Shown here: in pieces, positions 1-7,517 of the stretch
How positions within the stretch are numbered: the first letter of the stretch is position 1
How the letters are laid out: each line of letters begins with the position of its first letter
DNA from: Flavonifractor sp. An10
GTDB lineage: Bacteria > Bacillota > Clostridia > Oscillospirales > Oscillospiraceae
Assembly (NCBI RefSeq): GCF_002161215.1
Contig: NZ_NFMB01000002.1
Coordinates: forward strand, 62,001 to 126,000
Direction of reading: 5' to 3'
Length of the DNA: 64,000 bases
Program-made: the position numbers and the translations under genes
Notes under the pieces: model-generated
What the model was told of the DNA's origin: nothing
The model's database searches: none
Seen by the model: the letters and a program-made list of their open reading frames with translations, nothing else

Positions 1-163
1 ACCGGGCGTGGGGGAGAAGCGGCGGGCCGACCTGCTGAAGCACTTCAAGAGCGTGAAAAATATCAAGGCCGCCTCCCTGGCGGAGCTGGAGGAGGCCGTG
101 CCCAAAAACACCGCCCGGGCGGTGTACGAATATTTCAATCAGAAAACGGAGGAACCGTCATGA
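1..163 (+). CDS. uvrC: Excinuclease ABC subunit C, 3' end only
   Basis: Partial gene entering from the left edge, read in frame 2 to the TGA at 161-163. The visible ~53 residues begin PGVGEKRRADLLKHF and form the helix-hairpin-helix DNA-binding motif that closes UvrC, the nuclease subunit of nucleotide excision repair. The catalytic domains lie outside the window. The stop overlaps the rsmD start (ATGA), so the two genes are translationally coupled. Assignment rests on the HhH motif alone, but the wording of the motif is typical of UvrC. Confidence 0.82.
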   Translation, partial: PGVGEKRRADLLKHFKSVKNIKAASLAELEEAVPKNTARAVYEYFNQKTEEPS

Positions 164-705
164 GAGTGATTACCGGCATTGCCCGGGGGCGGAAGCTCAA
201 GGAGCTGCCCGGCCTGGAGACCCGTCCCACCACCGACAAGGTGAAGGAGTCGGTGTTCAACATCGTCCAGTTTGACATCGAGGGCCGGAGGGTGCTGGAT
301 CTCTTCGGCGGCACCGGCCAGATGGGCATCGAGGCCCTGTCCCGTGGGGCGGCGGCCTGTACCTTTGTGGACGTGCGGAAGGAGGCCGCCGGGGTGATCC
401 GGGCCAACCTGGAGCACACCGGCCTGGCGGGCCTGGCAAAGGTGGTGCAGGGGGACTATCTGGCCTTCCTCACCGGCTGCCGGGAGAAATTTGACCTGAT
501 TTTCCTGGATCCCCCCTACGGCACCGGCATGCTGGAAAAGGCCCTGGAGATGATTGCCAAGATTGACATCGTCACGGAACATGGTATAATAGTGTGCGAA
601 AGTGCCGCGGAGGCGGCGCTGCCGGAGCTGGCGCCCCCCTATCAGAAGGGCCGGGACTACCGCTACGGCAAGATCAAGATCACGCTTTACCACCGTGCGG
701 TCTGA
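160..705 (+). CDS. rsmD: 16S rRNA (guanine-N2) methyltransferase RsmD
   Basis: 181 aa, the usual length. It methylates the 16S rRNA base equivalent to G966 using S-adenosylmethionine. The Rossmann SAM-binding segment VLDLFGGTGQMGIEALSRGA is at residues ~45-64, and the catalytic DPPY motif (IFLDPPYGTG) is at ~125-134. The ATG overlaps the uvrC stop by 4 bp. coaD follows after 31 bp; an rsmD-coaD pair is very common in Bacillota. Confidence 0.95.
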   Translation: MRVITGIARGRKLKELPGLETRPTTDKVKESVFNIVQFDIEGRRVLDLFGGTGQMGIEALSRGAAACTFVDVRKEAAGVIRANLEHTGLAGLAKVVQGDYLAFLTGCREKFDLIFLDPPYGTGMLEKALEMIAKIDIVTEHGIIVCESAAEAALPELAPPYQKGRDYRYGKIKITLYHRAV

Positions 706-736
706 GGGCTGTGCGAACATAAGGGAGTGAGCCCCC

Positions 737-1234
737 ATGAAAACCGCCATCTACCCGGGCAGCTTTGACCCCATTACCCTGGGGCATCTGAACATCATCA
801 AGCGGGCCGCCGTGTGCTTTGACAAGCTGATCGTGTGCGTCATGGTCAACTCGGAGAAGGTGAACCGGGGCCTGTTCACCGAGGCGGAGCGGGTGGAGCT
901 CATCCGCCGGGTGGTGGCCAAGCTGCCCAATGTGGAGGTGGACAGCTCCTCCACCCTCATTGCCGAGTACGCCCGGCAGAAGAAGGCGTGTACCCTGGTG
1001 AAGGGGCTGCGGGCGGTGTCCGACTATGAGAACGAGCTGCAGATGGCCCTCATCAACCGGAAGCTCAACCCCCGGCTGGAGACCATGTTCCTCCCCTCCA
1101 GCACCAAGTACACCTATGTCAGCTCCAGCATGGTGAAGGAGATGGCCCGCTACGGGGCGGATCTGTCCGACTTCGTGCCGCGGGAGATCATCGCGGACAT
1201 TCAGGAAAAAATGAACGGCAGGAGGGATGGCTGA
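737..1234 (+). CDS. coaD: Phosphopantetheine adenylyltransferase
   Basis: 165 aa. Converts 4'-phosphopantetheine and ATP to dephospho-CoA, the penultimate step of coenzyme A synthesis. The nucleotidyltransferase signature GSFDPITLGH is at residues 8-17, and the C-terminal SSTKYTYVSSSMVKE matches the second conserved block of the family. A strong ribosome site (AAGGGAG) precedes the ATG. The TGA overlaps the next gene's ATG by one base. Confidence 0.97.
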   Translation: MKTAIYPGSFDPITLGHLNIIKRAAVCFDKLIVCVMVNSEKVNRGLFTEAERVELIRRVVAKLPNVEVDSSSTLIAEYARQKKACTLVKGLRAVSDYENELQMALINRKLNPRLETMFLPSSTKYTYVSSSMVKEMARYGADLSDFVPREIIADIQEKMNGRRDG

Positions 1235-1740
1235 TGGCCACCGGCGTGGAAGAATTACTGGACATGCTCTTTGAGATGATCGACGAGGCCAAGAGCATGC
1301 CTCTGAGCAGCGACAAGTGCATTCTGGAGCGGGACAAGGCCCTGGATCTGCTGGACGAGATCCGCGCCCAGTTCCCCATGGAGCTGGCCGAGGCCAAGAA
1401 GCTCATCGCCGCCCGCACGGAGTATATCGCCTCCGCCAAGCGGGAGGGGGAGCTCATCCGCAAGCAGGCGGAGGACAAGGCCAAGCAGATCGTGTCGGAG
1501 GACGAGCTGCTGGCCCAGGCCAAGCAGAAGGCCAACGAGCTGATGCGCACCGCCGAGGAGCGCAGCCGGGATCTCCGCAAGGCCGCCAACGACTACTGCG
1601 AGGACGCCCTGCGCCGCACCGAGGAGGCGGTGGCCGAGGCCTACGACGAGATCAAGAAGTCCCGGGCCCGGTTCCGCGCCCTGGCGGGGGGCGCGGCCCA
1701 GGCCGGCCGCCAGCCCTACGACGTGGAGGCCGAGGAGTGA
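1234..1740 (+). CDS. Coiled-coil protein of unknown function following coaD
   Basis: 168 aa, highly charged and rich in Ala, Glu, Lys and Arg. Residues ~35-150 are almost all heptad-like helix (e.g. AKKLIAARTEYIASAKREGE), with no membrane segment. Genes of this kind follow coaD in many Clostridia and are often annotated as ATPase or V-type ATPase subunit H-like because of the coiled coil; I see no catalytic motif, so that name should not be taken as function. It is the last gene of the uvrC-rsmD-coaD run, is coupled to coaD by a TGATG overlap, and is followed by a terminator. Confidence 0.8.
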   Translation: MATGVEELLDMLFEMIDEAKSMPLSSDKCILERDKALDLLDEIRAQFPMELAEAKKLIAARTEYIASAKREGELIRKQAEDKAKQIVSEDELLAQAKQKANELMRTAEERSRDLRKAANDYCEDALRRTEEAVAEAYDEIKKSRARFRALAGGAAQAGRQPYDVEAEE

Positions 1741-1748
1741 CAAGACAG

Positions 1749-1786
1749 AACAGCCGGAGGGGAACCCCCTCCGGCTGTTTTCTTTT
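1749..1786 (+). terminator. Intrinsic terminator after the coaD operon
   Basis: Hairpin ACAGCCGGAGGGG / CCCCTCCGGCTGT with a short AA-containing loop, followed directly by TTTTCTTTT. It separates the coaD operon from the surface-protein gene. Confidence 0.9.
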
Positions 1787-1790
1787 CATG

Positions 1791-1831
1791 GAAACCGGCT
1801 GGCAAAAGGTGTACTTATTGACAAATGTGGG
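1791..1831 (+). repeat. Upstream copy of a 41-bp imperfect direct repeat
   Basis: Matches 1928-1968: both begin GAAACCGGCTGGCAAAA and end AAATGTGGG. This copy has a broken palindrome in the middle, whereas the second copy has a perfect one. The two lie either side of the promoter of the LRR/SLH gene. Confidence 0.7.
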
Positions 1832-1890
1832 TGCGGCGGAGGACGGTAATGAAAATAAAAATTATGTGCGCAAAATAAAGGCTAAAGTTA

Positions 1891-1919
1891 TTGATATTAC
1901 TGAACTAACGTGCTACAAT
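1891..1919 (+). promoter_or_regulatory. Sigma-A promoter of the LRR/SLH surface protein gene
   Basis: TTGATA, 17-bp spacer, TACAAT. The predicted start near 1926 gives a leader of about 67 nt that begins with the second copy of the 41-bp repeat. Confidence 0.8.
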
Positions 1920-1927
1920 GGAGCCAA

Positions 1928-1968
1928 GAAACCGGCTGGCAAAAAGTACACTTTTTGCAAAATGTGGG
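1928..1968 (+). promoter_or_regulatory. Second repeat copy with a perfect 20-bp palindrome (candidate operator or leader hairpin)
   Basis: Positions 1939-1958 read GCAAAAAGT-AC-ACTTTTTGC, a perfect inverted repeat just downstream of the predicted transcription start. It could be a repressor site or a weak hairpin at the 5' end of the mRNA. No known regulator family is recognised. Confidence 0.55.
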
Positions 1969-1992
1969 TCGGAAAGATGAGGAGGAAAACAA

Positions 1993-4900
1993 ATGAAAAA
2001 GCGATTATTGGCAGGACTGATGGCGATGTGTCTTGTTTTGACGCTGCTTCCTGCCTCCGCACTGGCCGCCGAACCGGGAGGAGAAGGCACAAAGGATAAT
2101 CCCTGGAATGTCTCCGCAGATAGCGACGGAAATAACGTCTATGCATATTTGACAAGCAATGGCAAAATCGAAGCAACATATGGCGAGAAAATCAATCTGT
2201 CAGTACCACTTTCGATGACCTATACGCTGCATATCGAGGGCACCGGGGCGATGAAGGACTTTGACCATCCAACTCTGACAGAGAGCACCGACTTTGCCCC
2301 CTGGTATTCGGTATTAAAACAAGAAGGTGTTGACACAATTCCGATTACCAACATTTCTATCGGTGATAATATTACCTATCTTGGAGATTATGCTTTTGCA
2401 TTTACCGATGTGACAGAAGCTGTGTTTGGAAATATTACCGACTGCGGAAAGTCAGTCTATGCAGAGTGTGATAACCTAACCATGCTGGATTGGGATAGTT
2501 ACCCGCTTACTGCAATTCCAATCGGTTTGCTAGACGGATGTGATAATTATAAGGGCAATGGCGAAAATAACACCCTTGTTTTACCGGACAAAATTACATC
2601 TGTCGGGCAAGCCGCATTTCGTCATACCAGTATCGGCGGAGAACTTGTTTTAGGAGAAAATATTAACAGTCTAACAGATGGCCATATGTTTTATGCCACA
2701 GATATTACATCTGTGAAATTTGAAAATCCAAATTGTACGATTACGGGAGGCGCCACATTTAGAGCTTGCTCCAATCTAACGAGCGTCGATCTTCCTGCTA
2801 GCATCAAGGAAATTCCTGCGGACACATTCAGAGAATGTACTAGCCTTGAGTCCTATACCGTACCGAGTAGTGTAGAAACGATTGGAGATCGTGCATTTTT
2901 AGACTGCTCTTCCCTCAAAAAAATTAGTTTTGAAGAAAGCAGCAATCTCCAATCTATAGGGACACAGGCGTTTGAAGATACTGTTTTGGAAGAGTTCGAT
3001 ATGCCGGACACGGTCACTTCTGTCGGCAGCTATGTTTTCAATCATGTCGAAGAACTGAAAAAGCTGTCTCTATCGAATAGCCTGACCTCCATTCATGATC
3101 GTGCATTTGAGGATGCTACCGGCCTGGAAGAAGTTGAGATAGATTTAGACGAGTCTAAGTTGGAATCCGTTGGTGCCTACGCATTCAAGAACACCAATTT
3201 AAAGTTCATTGCGTTTCCTGCTGGGGTGACCAGTATTGGTGTCCAAGCTCTGCATAGCTGCTTTAATCTGGCCAAGATTGATTTGACACGAGTTGACCCT
3301 GAAAAGATTACAGTTGGGGACTCTTGGGCCACGTGCTTGTCTGCAGAAGGCACTCCAAAGGCACACATCATTTATGTCGCTGATGAGGATATGCTTGAAA
3401 AATTAAAGAACGGATCGAATACATATTTTGGCCACCAGATGGCAATTGCAGTTACTAATGAGGGAACTCTTGAAAACAGCGAAAGTGGTGAAGAGGATTC
3501 TCTACTTACACCTACTCGAGCTGGATGGAAGTTTGATGGTTGGTACACAAATAAAGAATTTAATGGCACCCCAGTAACCGAAGTGAGCAAAAACGGCAAT
3601 AATTATCCGACATATTATGCAAAGTGGGATCTGGCAACAGATTCTGCGGACGAAATTACGACGGATATTGTCGACGGCGATATGATCGTTTCTGAACCTG
3701 TAGAGGAAGTCGTAGAATCCACCGAAACTTCTAAAGAAGAAGTTCCTCCAGAGACAGAGCCCGCCAATAAGCTGGATCTCACGGGCACGAACCTGCCCAC
3801 CGCAGGCGCGGCCCCGGCCCCGCTGGCGGGCGGCGATACCGCTACGTTCTACTATGGTGATGTCAAACTTGGCGATGGAACCTCCAACAGCGACGGCACT
3901 TACAGCCTGAGCTATGACACCACGCAGAAGGGACTTCCCATCGGGACGAGCACCGTTACTGTGAAGCAGGGTGACACCGTGCTGGGCACCATCACCGTCA
4001 CCCTGAACCCCAAGGCCCTGACCGTCACCGGCCTGAGCGCCGTGGATCGCCGGTACAACGGCTCCACCGCCGTCTCCCTGACCGGCGGCACGCTGACCGG
4101 CGTGGTTGACAGCGACGACGTGTCCTTCACCGCCTCCGGTACGGTCTCTGACGCAGGCGCGGGCACCAATAAGCCCGTCCATGTCTCTGTCACCCTGACC
4201 GGCACCGATGCCGGGTGGTACACCGTCACCGCACCCACCGGCATCACGGTGGACATCACCAAGAACTCCTCCGGCAGCTCCGGCAGTTCCTCCGGCAGCT
4301 CCAGCAGTTCCGGTTCCTCCTCCTCCAGCCGGTATGACGTGGACGTGGAGCAGGAGTCCCACGGCAGTGTGGAGACGGACTCCAGCCGCGCCCGGAAGGG
4401 GGAGCGGGTTATCCTCACTCCGGAGCCTGAGGAGGGCTTTGTACTGGCCAGCATCACCGTTACCGACGAGGACGGCAACGAGGTGGAACTGACCCGCCGC
4501 AGCGACGGCAGCTACCTGTTCTATATGCCGGGGGACGATGTGACCGTTGAGGCCGTGTTTGTCCCCGCCGAGTCCGAGACCCCCGCCCTGCCCTTCACCG
4601 ACGTGGCCGAGGGCGACTGGTACTACGACGCGGTGGCGTACTGCTGGGAGAACGGCATCATGGACGGCACCAGCGGCACCGCGTTTGCGCCCAACATGAT
4701 CCTCACCCGGGCCATGATGGCCCAGGTGCTCTATAACCTGGCCGACGGCACGGCCTCCACCGCGGCGGGCTTCCCCGACGTGGCGGCTTCCGCCTGGTAC
4801 GCCGACGCGGTGAACTGGGCCGCGGCCAACGGCTACGTCACCGGCTATGACAACGGCAGCTACGGCCCCGAGGACAACCTGACCCGGGAGCAGATGGCGG

Positions 4901-5112
4901 CGATCCTGTACCGCTATGCCGGCTCCCCCGCGCCCGCCGGTACCCTGGATGGCTTCGCGGACGCCGCGTCCGCGTCCGACTACGCGGTGGACGCCCTCCG
5001 CTGGGCGGTGGGCGAGGGCCTGCTGACCGGCAAGGACGGCGGACGGCTGGATCCCACCGGCACCGCCTCCCGCGCCGAGCTGGCCCAGATCCTGGCCCGC
5101 TTCACCGGGTAG
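1993..5112 (+). CDS. Secreted LRR (BspA-type) surface protein with three S-layer homology domains
   Basis: 1039 aa. Residues 1-26 are a Sec signal peptide (MKKRLLAGLMAMCLVLTLLP, ending ALAA). About 85-470 are BspA-type leucine-rich repeats with recurring SVGxxAF / LKKISF units. About 500-545 is an InlB-like repeat (GWKFDGWYTNKEFNG ... YYAKW); ~660-757 resembles a YDG/MBG-type beta domain; 757-776 is a Ser/Gly linker; ~777-860 is another beta repeat; and from ~866 there are three SLH domains (FTDVAEGDWYYDAV, FPDVAASAWYADAV, FADAASASDYAVDAL) that anchor proteins to secondary cell-wall polymer. It is probably displayed on the envelope for adhesion. Base composition changes sharply near 3770-3790: the LRR half is AT-rich, while the second half matches the chromosome. 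The stop codon lies inside a hairpin repeat. Confidence 0.9.
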   Translation: MKKRLLAGLMAMCLVLTLLPASALAAEPGGEGTKDNPWNVSADSDGNNVYAYLTSNGKIEATYGEKINLSVPLSMTYTLHIEGTGAMKDFDHPTLTESTDFAPWYSVLKQEGVDTIPITNISIGDNITYLGDYAFAFTDVTEAVFGNITDCGKSVYAECDNLTMLDWDSYPLTAIPIGLLDGCDNYKGNGENNTLVLPDKITSVGQAAFRHTSIGGELVLGENINSLTDGHMFYATDITSVKFENPNCTITGGATFRACSNLTSVDLPASIKEIPADTFRECTSLESYTVPSSVETIGDRAFLDCSSLKKISFEESSNLQSIGTQAFEDTVLEEFDMPDTVTSVGSYVFNHVEELKKLSLSNSLTSIHDRAFEDATGLEEVEIDLDESKLESVGAYAFKNTNLKFIAFPAGVTSIGVQALHSCFNLAKIDLTRVDPEKITVGDSWATCLSAEGTPKAHIIYVADEDMLEKLKNGSNTYFGHQMAIAVTNEGTLENSESGEEDSLLTPTRAGWKFDGWYTNKEFNGTPVTEVSKNGNNYPTYYAKWDLATDSADEITTDIVDGDMIVSEPVEEVVESTETSKEEVPPETEPANKLDLTGTNLPTAGAAPAPLAGGDTATFYYGDVKLGDGTSNSDGTYSLSYDTTQKGLPIGTSTVTVKQGDTVLGTITVTLNPKALTVTGLSAVDRRYNGSTAVSLTGGTLTGVVDSDDVSFTASGTVSDAGAGTNKPVHVSVTLTGTDAGWYTVTAPTGITVDITKNSSGSSGSSSGSSSSSGSSSSSRYDVDVEQESHGSVETDSSRARKGERVILTPEPEEGFVLASITVTDEDGNEVELTRRSDGSYLFYMPGDDVTVEAVFVPAESETPALPFTDVAEGDWYYDAVAYCWENGIMDGTSGTAFAPNMILTRAMMAQVLYNLADGTASTAAGFPDVAASAWYADAVNWAAANGYVTGYDNGSYGPEDNLTREQMAAILYRYAGSPAPAGTLDGFADAASASDYAVDALRWAVGEGLLTGKDGGRLDPTGTASRAELAQILARFTG

Positions 5113-5132
5113 GGGCGGATAGGATCCGCCCG
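5109..5132 (+). repeat. GTAGGGG-type hairpin repeat, copy a
   Basis: Reads GTAGGGGCGGAT, AGG? centre, ATCCGCCCG: a short stem (GGGCGGAT/ATCCGCCC) preceded by TA. The TAG is the stop codon of the SLH gene. Related copies with different but still paired stems are at 13940-13963 and 14084-14110. Confidence 0.65.
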
Positions 5133-5170
5133 GCGGCCCGGTTTCCATAACAACACAAAATACAGGGCAA

Positions 5171-5204
5171 AAAGCCGCCAGACCACAAGGTCTGGCGGTT
5201 TTTT
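5171..5204 (+). terminator. Intrinsic terminator after the SLH gene
   Basis: Stem CCGCCAGACC / GGTCTGGCGG (5175-5184 and 5189-5198), ACAA loop, then six T. Confidence 0.93.
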
Positions 5205-5311
5205 GATACCATTTGTAACGGATCGGATCGAACAAATGTTTTTCGTTCCGAAAAGAAAGGATTTCCGTTGGAATCCCGGTATTTTTCCCGGCAAAAAAGA
5301 AGAAAAAACTA

Positions 5312-5340
5312 TTGCAATTCTGTTACAAAGCATTTATACT
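5312..5340 (+). promoter_or_regulatory. Promoter of the division (dcw) cluster
   Basis: TTGCAA, 17-bp spacer, TATACT. Predicted transcription starts around 5347, inside the MraZ-box array. Confidence 0.85.
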
Positions 5341-5347
5341 AAAGAGG

Positions 5348-5395
5348 AAAGTGGGGCAAAGTGGAGGGAAAGACCGCTGATAGACAGTAAAGTGG
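5348..5395 (+). promoter_or_regulatory. MraZ operator boxes
   Basis: AAAGTGG occurs at 5348-5354, 5358-5364 and 5389-5395, with a degenerate AAAGACC at 5369. The first two are spaced 10 bp, one helical turn, as in described MraZ operators (AAAGTG repeats with 3-bp spacers). They overlap the transcription start, consistent with repression of the cluster by MraZ; the last box overlaps the mraZ ribosome site. Confidence 0.75.
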
Positions 5396-5402
5396 AGGGA
5401 GA

Positions 5403-5828
5403 GTGAGCAGCGTGACCGGCACCTACGAGCACAGCATCGACGCCAAGGGCCGCCTGTTCATCCCCGCCAAGCTCCGGGAGGAGCTGGGCGTCTCCTTCTA
5501 TCTGGCCATGGGCGTGGACGCCTGCCTGGCCATCTATCCCCAGTCCACCTGGGATCGGTTTACAGAAAAATTCGCCTCCCTGCCCATGAGCCAGTCCAAG
5601 GCCATGCGCCCCCTGTTCGCCAACGCCGCCAAGTGCGAGCTGGACAGTCAGGGCCGCATCGTCATCCCCCAGAAGCTGCGCAGGTACGCCGGGCTGGACA
5701 AGGACGTGGTGATCATCGGCGTCCACGACCGGGCCGAGATCTGGAGCGCCGACGCCTGGGCCGCCCAAGAGGAGGAAGAGATGACGCCGGAGAAGATGTC
5801 CGCGTGCATGGAGGCGCTGGGATTCTGA
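5403..5828 (+). CDS. mraZ: Transcriptional regulator MraZ
   Basis: 141 aa with the two SpoVT/AbrB-like halves of MraZ: GTYEHSIDAKGRLFIPAKLR (residues ~6-25) and CELDSQGRIVIPQKLR (~78-93), each with the DxKGR/DxQGR signature. It forms a ring and represses the dcw operon through the upstream AAAGTGG boxes. The GTG at 5403 has GGAGG four bases upstream; GTG 5412 is an alternative start. The stop overlaps the rsmH start (TGATG). Confidence 0.93.
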   Translation: MSSVTGTYEHSIDAKGRLFIPAKLREELGVSFYLAMGVDACLAIYPQSTWDRFTEKFASLPMSQSKAMRPLFANAAKCELDSQGRIVIPQKLRRYAGLDKDVVIIGVHDRAEIWSADAWAAQEEEEMTPEKMSACMEALGF

Positions 5829-6769
5829 TGAGTGAGCAGGTATTTTCCCACAAGCCGGTGCTGCTGCGCGAGTGCCTGGAGGCCCTGAACATCCGCCCCG
5901 ACGGGGTGTATCTGGACGGCACCCTGGGCCGGGCGGGCCACAGCCGGGAGATCGCGGCGCGGCTGATCACCGGCCGGCTCATCTGCGTGGATCGGGATCA
6001 GGCGGCCCTGGACGCGGCAGAGGAGCGCCTCGCCCCCTGGCGGGAACGGGTGACGCTGGTACACAACAACTTCTGCGAGCTGGACGCCATCCTGGACGGC
6101 CTGGGGCTGGAGCGGGTGGACGGCATGCTCTTTGACCTGGGGGTGTCCTCCCCCCAGCTGGACGACCCGTCCCGGGGCTTCTCCTACATGGCGGACGCGC
6201 CCCTGGACATGCGCATGGATCAGACCGATACCCTGACCGCCCGGGCGGTGGTCAACGAGTGGCCCCAGGAGGAGCTGCGGCGCATCCTCTGGCAGTACGG
6301 GGAGGAGCGGTACGCCCCCGCAGTTGCGGGCGCCATCGTCCGGGCAAGGGACAAGCAGCCCATCGAGACCACCCTGGCGCTGGTGGACGTGATCAAGAGC
6401 GCCCTGCCCCCCGCGGCCCTGCGGGAGAAGCAGCACCCGGCCAAGCGCACCTTCCAGGCCATCCGCATCGCCGTCAACGACGAACTGGGCGCGGTGGACA
6501 AGATGGTGCAGCGGGCGGTGCCCCGGCTCAACCCCGGTGGACGGCTGGCGGTGATCTCCTTCCACTCCCTGGAAGACCGCATCGTCAAAAACGGCCTGGC
6601 CGCCTTTGCCAAGGGCTGCACCTGCCCGCCCGACTTCCCGGTCTGTGTGTGCGGGAAGAAGCCGCAGATCAGGCTGATTACCAGAAAGCCCATCGTCTCC
6701 GGCCCTGAGGAGCTGGAGGAAAACCCCCGCGCCCGCAGCGCCAAGCTGCGCGCGGCGGAGAAGCTGTAA
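5828..6769 (+). CDS. rsmH: 16S rRNA (cytosine-N4) methyltransferase RsmH
   Basis: 313 aa. Methylates N4 of 16S rRNA C1402 (E. coli numbering). FSHKPVLLREC at the N-terminus, the SAM-binding segment YLDGTLGRAGHS (~26-37), LFDLGVSSPQLD (~101-112) and VISFHSLEDRIVK near residue 240 are all family hallmarks. The ATG at 5828, coupled to the mraZ stop, gives the normal length; an upstream in-frame extension is just mraZ sequence in another frame. Confidence 0.95.
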   Translation: MSEQVFSHKPVLLRECLEALNIRPDGVYLDGTLGRAGHSREIAARLITGRLICVDRDQAALDAAEERLAPWRERVTLVHNNFCELDAILDGLGLERVDGMLFDLGVSSPQLDDPSRGFSYMADAPLDMRMDQTDTLTARAVVNEWPQEELRRILWQYGEERYAPAVAGAIVRARDKQPIETTLALVDVIKSALPPAALREKQHPAKRTFQAIRIAVNDELGAVDKMVQRAVPRLNPGGRLAVISFHSLEDRIVKNGLAAFAKGCTCPPDFPVCVCGKKPQIRLITRKPIVSGPEELEENPRARSAKLRAAEKL

Positions 6770-6812
6770 GGCCGGAGCACATTCTACACGAGAGATTGGA
6801 GTGGACACACCC

Positions 6813-7370
6813 ATGGCAACTGCCGTCAGACGCAGAAACATCAGGTATTCCAAGTATGACACCGTGCCCTATGAGGCCTATGACGGCTCTGCCGCCCGCC
6901 AGCTGGAGCGGGAGGAGGTGCTCCAGCCCCGCCCGGTGGTGCGTCCCCGGGAACGGGCGGTGGTGCGCCCCCGGGTGCGCGTGCGGGAGGCCGGCGCCGT
7001 GTCCCCCTTCGCCGTGGTGGGCTTCCTGGCGGTGGGCGTGTTCGCCGTGCTGCTGCTGTTCAGCTACGCCCGGCTGATGACCATCTCCCAGCAGGTGGTG
7101 GCCCTCAACAGCGAGATGACCACCCTCCAGTCCGAGGAGGCCAAGCTGCGGGCCCAGTATGAGCTGGCCTACGATCTGGATGCCATTCAGGAGTCCCTGA
7201 CCACCAGCGGAACCATGGTGGAGCCCCAGAACGGACAGACGGTGTATGTGGATCTGTCCGAGCCCAACACCGTGAAGGTCTTCCAGCAGGAGGAGGGCAC
7301 CTCCGGCCTGGAGGGCATGTTCCAGAGCGTCAAATCCATTGCGGAGGAAATCGTGACATATTTCCGGTGA
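6813..7370 (+). CDS. ftsL: FtsL-like cell division membrane protein
   Basis: 185 aa. A basic, disordered cytoplasmic N-terminus (~1-60) is followed by a single membrane segment (around FAVVGFLAVGVFAVLLLFSY) and an extracytoplasmic heptad coiled coil (ISQQVVALNSEMTTLQSEEA), the topology of FtsL/DivIC. Sequence identity in this family is poor, so the call rests on topology plus position between rsmH and the transpeptidase gene. I prefer ATG 6813, 11 nt after TTGGAG; a GTG at 6801 overlaps that ribosome site. Confidence 0.75.
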   Translation: MATAVRRRNIRYSKYDTVPYEAYDGSAARQLEREEVLQPRPVVRPRERAVVRPRVRVREAGAVSPFAVVGFLAVGVFAVLLLFSYARLMTISQQVVALNSEMTTLQSEEAKLRAQYELAYDLDAIQESLTTSGTMVEPQNGQTVYVDLSEPNTVKVFQQEEGTSGLEGMFQSVKSIAEEIVTYFR

Positions 7371-7448
7371 GTGCGGCCATATCATGATTTGGAGGCCCCA
7401 GAAAGAGAGACGGGCTGCCCGGCGGCCCTGATACACAGAAAGATGAGA

Positions 7449-7478
7449 GGGTGTAAGAAAAGGAATTTTCTTACACCC
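7449..7478 (+). repeat. Perfect 13-bp-stem hairpin between ftsL and the transpeptidase gene
   Basis: GGGTGTAAGAAAA, GGAA loop, TTTTCTTACACCC, followed by only TTTCC. It resembles a terminator or RNA-processing hairpin but lacks a clear T tract. Confidence 0.7.
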
Positions 7479-7517
7479 TTTCCGGTACTTCCATCCCCGA
7501 AAGGCGCGAGGTGAATC

